20,434 nucleotides of DNA from a virus: IMG/VR virus record IMGVR_UViG_3300034061_002136, positions 1 through 20,434 of that record. One strand, given 5' to 3'. A program made the translations under genes and the position numbers. Shown here piece after piece: positions 19,626-20,434 of the stretch; within the stretch, counting starts at the first letter, position 1, and every line of letters begins with the position of its first letter. The notes under the pieces are model-generated. The model did not search any database, was not told the origin of the DNA, and saw only the letters and a program-made list of their open reading frames with translations.

Positions 19626-19778
19626 TGGGGTAGTATTGTTATCGATCCATGCCTGGCACTCCGCTCTGGTAACTCCAGTATAAACGGTTTTGTTGGTCTG
19701 GTCTTTTACTAAAAAGAAGGGAACAGTTCCTTTTGGTGGGGTGCTTGAATTGGCATAGGGTTCTTCTATTGTGTACAT
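19623..19778 (-). CDS. Small hypothetical protein, 51 aa
   Basis: The ATG at 19778 opens 51 codons to TAA at 19623-19625. The peptide begins MYTIEEPYANSSTPPKGTVP and continues FFLVKDQTNKTVYTGVTRAE, then CQAWIDNNTTP. The pattern of a strand (FFLVKD), a turn and V-Y-T-G-V-T-R-A-E-C-Q-A-W-I-D (strand, turn, helix) looks like a complete miniature fold. It follows the LamG-type gene by 15 bases and precedes the 208-residue gene, with a natural amino-acid composition. Not recognised; possibly a small virion accessory protein co-expressed with the adhesin. Confidence 0.6.
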   Translation of the reverse strand: MYTIEEPYANSSTPPKGTVPFFLVKDQTNKTVYTGVTRAECQAWIDNNTTP

Positions 19779-19793
19779 GATTCTTTGGTTATG

Positions 19794-20434
19794 TTAAAAC
19801 ACCAGTCTTGACTGGACGGCTGCGAAGTTGTAGTACATTTCCATATCGCTAAGCACTCGATCATAGAACAGGGCTTGGCGAACTTTTAATGGGCCGACCT
19901 GCATGGGTCCGTACATGCCAAAGACCGCGGTCGGATGAGCAGTATTGCCCAAAGCACCGGCACCGGGCGAGGTCAGACCGCCGATCTTTGTGTCATTCAC
20001 CCACATCTGACCGCCAGATTGGGAGCTGTAAGTCATGCTAATCATTAGCGTTTGGTTTGGAAACATTCTGACGTACAAGTCGGTGAGGTTGGTCCAGCCG
20101 GAATTTTGAGTGTAACCGTACCAGCCAAGAATACCATCGTTTCCGTTTCCCTGATAGTTATCGAACTGGTACAAAACGAATGAAGCATTAAGATTGTAAG
20201 CGGAGTTCCATTTGCTGATTGGATGATACGCGTACTGATCGACTGTGCTTGCGGTCTTTTCCAACAGGCAACAGACCGTTATTGAGTTTGCGCCATTCAT
20301 CCAGGCTGGGTCAGCCCCAGATCCATTGGTGTATGAGGCTCCGCCTATCATGTCGTACCACTTATCGCTACCGTCTGATGAATGACTTATTGAGTAGTCA
20401 GTATCGAATGCGAACCTCAAACCATTAGTCACGG
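19794..20434 (-). CDS. LamG/concanavalin-like domain of a structural or adhesin protein, 5' end cut by window
   Basis: The frame is open to the window edge; a GTG at 20432 is the only candidate start seen and is more likely an internal Val, so the N-terminus is missing. The visible 212 residues form one beta-rich domain: GLRFAFDTDYSISHSSDGSD (3-22), KWYDMIGGASY, SITVCCLLEK, then RMFPNQTLMISMTYSSQSGG, QMWVNDTKIGG and LFYDRVLSDMEMYYNFAAVQ near the end. The pattern of a strand-rich start with W-Y-D, a mid-domain M-x-V-N-D-x-x-I-G strand and a terminal Y-D-R-x-L-(S/T)-x-x-E segment is typical of LamG-type (concanavalin-like lectin) domains in phage tail fibre, neck or decoration proteins. A glycan- or surface-binding role is inferred. 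Confidence 0.8.
   Translation of the reverse strand, partial: VTNGLRFAFDTDYSISHSSDGSDKWYDMIGGASYTNGSGADPAWMNGANSITVCCLLEKTASTVDQYAYHPISKWNSAYNLNASFVLYQFDNYQGNGNDGILGWYGYTQNSGWTNLTDLYVRMFPNQTLMISMTYSSQSGGQMWVNDTKIGGLTSPGAGALGNTAHPTAVFGMYGPMQVGPLKVRQALFYDRVLSDMEMYYNFAAVQSRLVF

Noticed and set aside
20430-20432. GTG as the start of the LamG-type gene
   Set aside because: It lies at the window edge with no upstream context; the domain probably continues from a longer protein, so it is treated as partial.
1-20434. tRNA genes, CRISPR arrays, insertion sequences or attachment sites
   Set aside because: I saw no cloverleaf-type sequence, no evenly spaced direct repeats, and no transposase, integrase or terminal inverted repeats by reading the sequence. 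No gene-free stretch longer than 200 bases exists to hold them.

Overview
The window is a gene-dense stretch of a large tailed-phage genome of the T4-like (contractile-tail, T4 superfamily) type. All 26 coding regions I can support lie on the minus strand, so transcription runs from high to low coordinates. Many neighbours overlap by 1-20 bases or are only a few bases apart. The T4-like assignment rests on a complete type II topoisomerase resembling T4 gp39(+gp60)/gp52, a lysozyme with T4 lysozyme's exact catalytic spacing, and many N-termini that resemble T4 capsid-targeting sequences. Start codons generally lack a clear Shine-Dalgarno sequence and are preceded by A/T-rich DNA. This and a signal peptide ending in His-Ala|Gln hint, weakly, at a Bacteroidota host. 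The host is not established.

Layout in order of transcription. (1) 20434-18580: the end of a LamG/concanavalin-like structural or adhesin protein, a 51-residue protein, and two acidic proteins with leader peptides, closed by an intrinsic terminator. (2) 18566-17786: a 35-residue single-membrane-segment protein and a sigma-70-like factor, ending in a hairpin. (3) 17774-15310: a late-type cluster of a Pro-rich 74-residue protein, an acidic 466-residue protein and an annexin-like/T4-lysozyme fusion. (4) 15308-11416: an ECF-type sigma factor with its own putative promoter, followed by three leader-bearing proteins of unknown function, one with Gly-Ser-Ala repeats. (5) 11409-6421: two small proteins, a glycosyltransferase-like/methyltransferase fusion, a GT2 glycosyltransferase, a nucleotidyltransferase and an FAD amine-oxidase-like enzyme. 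The last two carry the leader. (6) 6375-1: a secreted HExxH protein, the topoisomerase large subunit, a 27-residue microprotein, a 126-residue protein, a SulP anion transporter, the topoisomerase medium subunit, two small proteins and a 2H phosphoesterase that runs off the window edge.

The most notable feature is a shared N-terminal leader, roughly M-K-x-(I/V/L)-K-L-F-E-x-(F/W)-I-x-E-A, on 11 proteins of otherwise unrelated sequence plus one microprotein. It closely resembles the T4 capsid-targeting leader (MKTYQEFIAEA in T4 internal proteins), which the prohead protease gp21 removes after I/L-x-E. The inference is that this phage loads a diverse cargo into its capsid, including an amine oxidase, a nucleotidyltransferase, a lysozyme and a 2H phosphoesterase, possibly for delivery with the DNA. 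Two recurring start-proximal motifs, TTATTTTAGTATAATAG and AGATAAATAATTC, together with two sigma-like factors, suggest dedicated phage promoters with very short or absent leaders.
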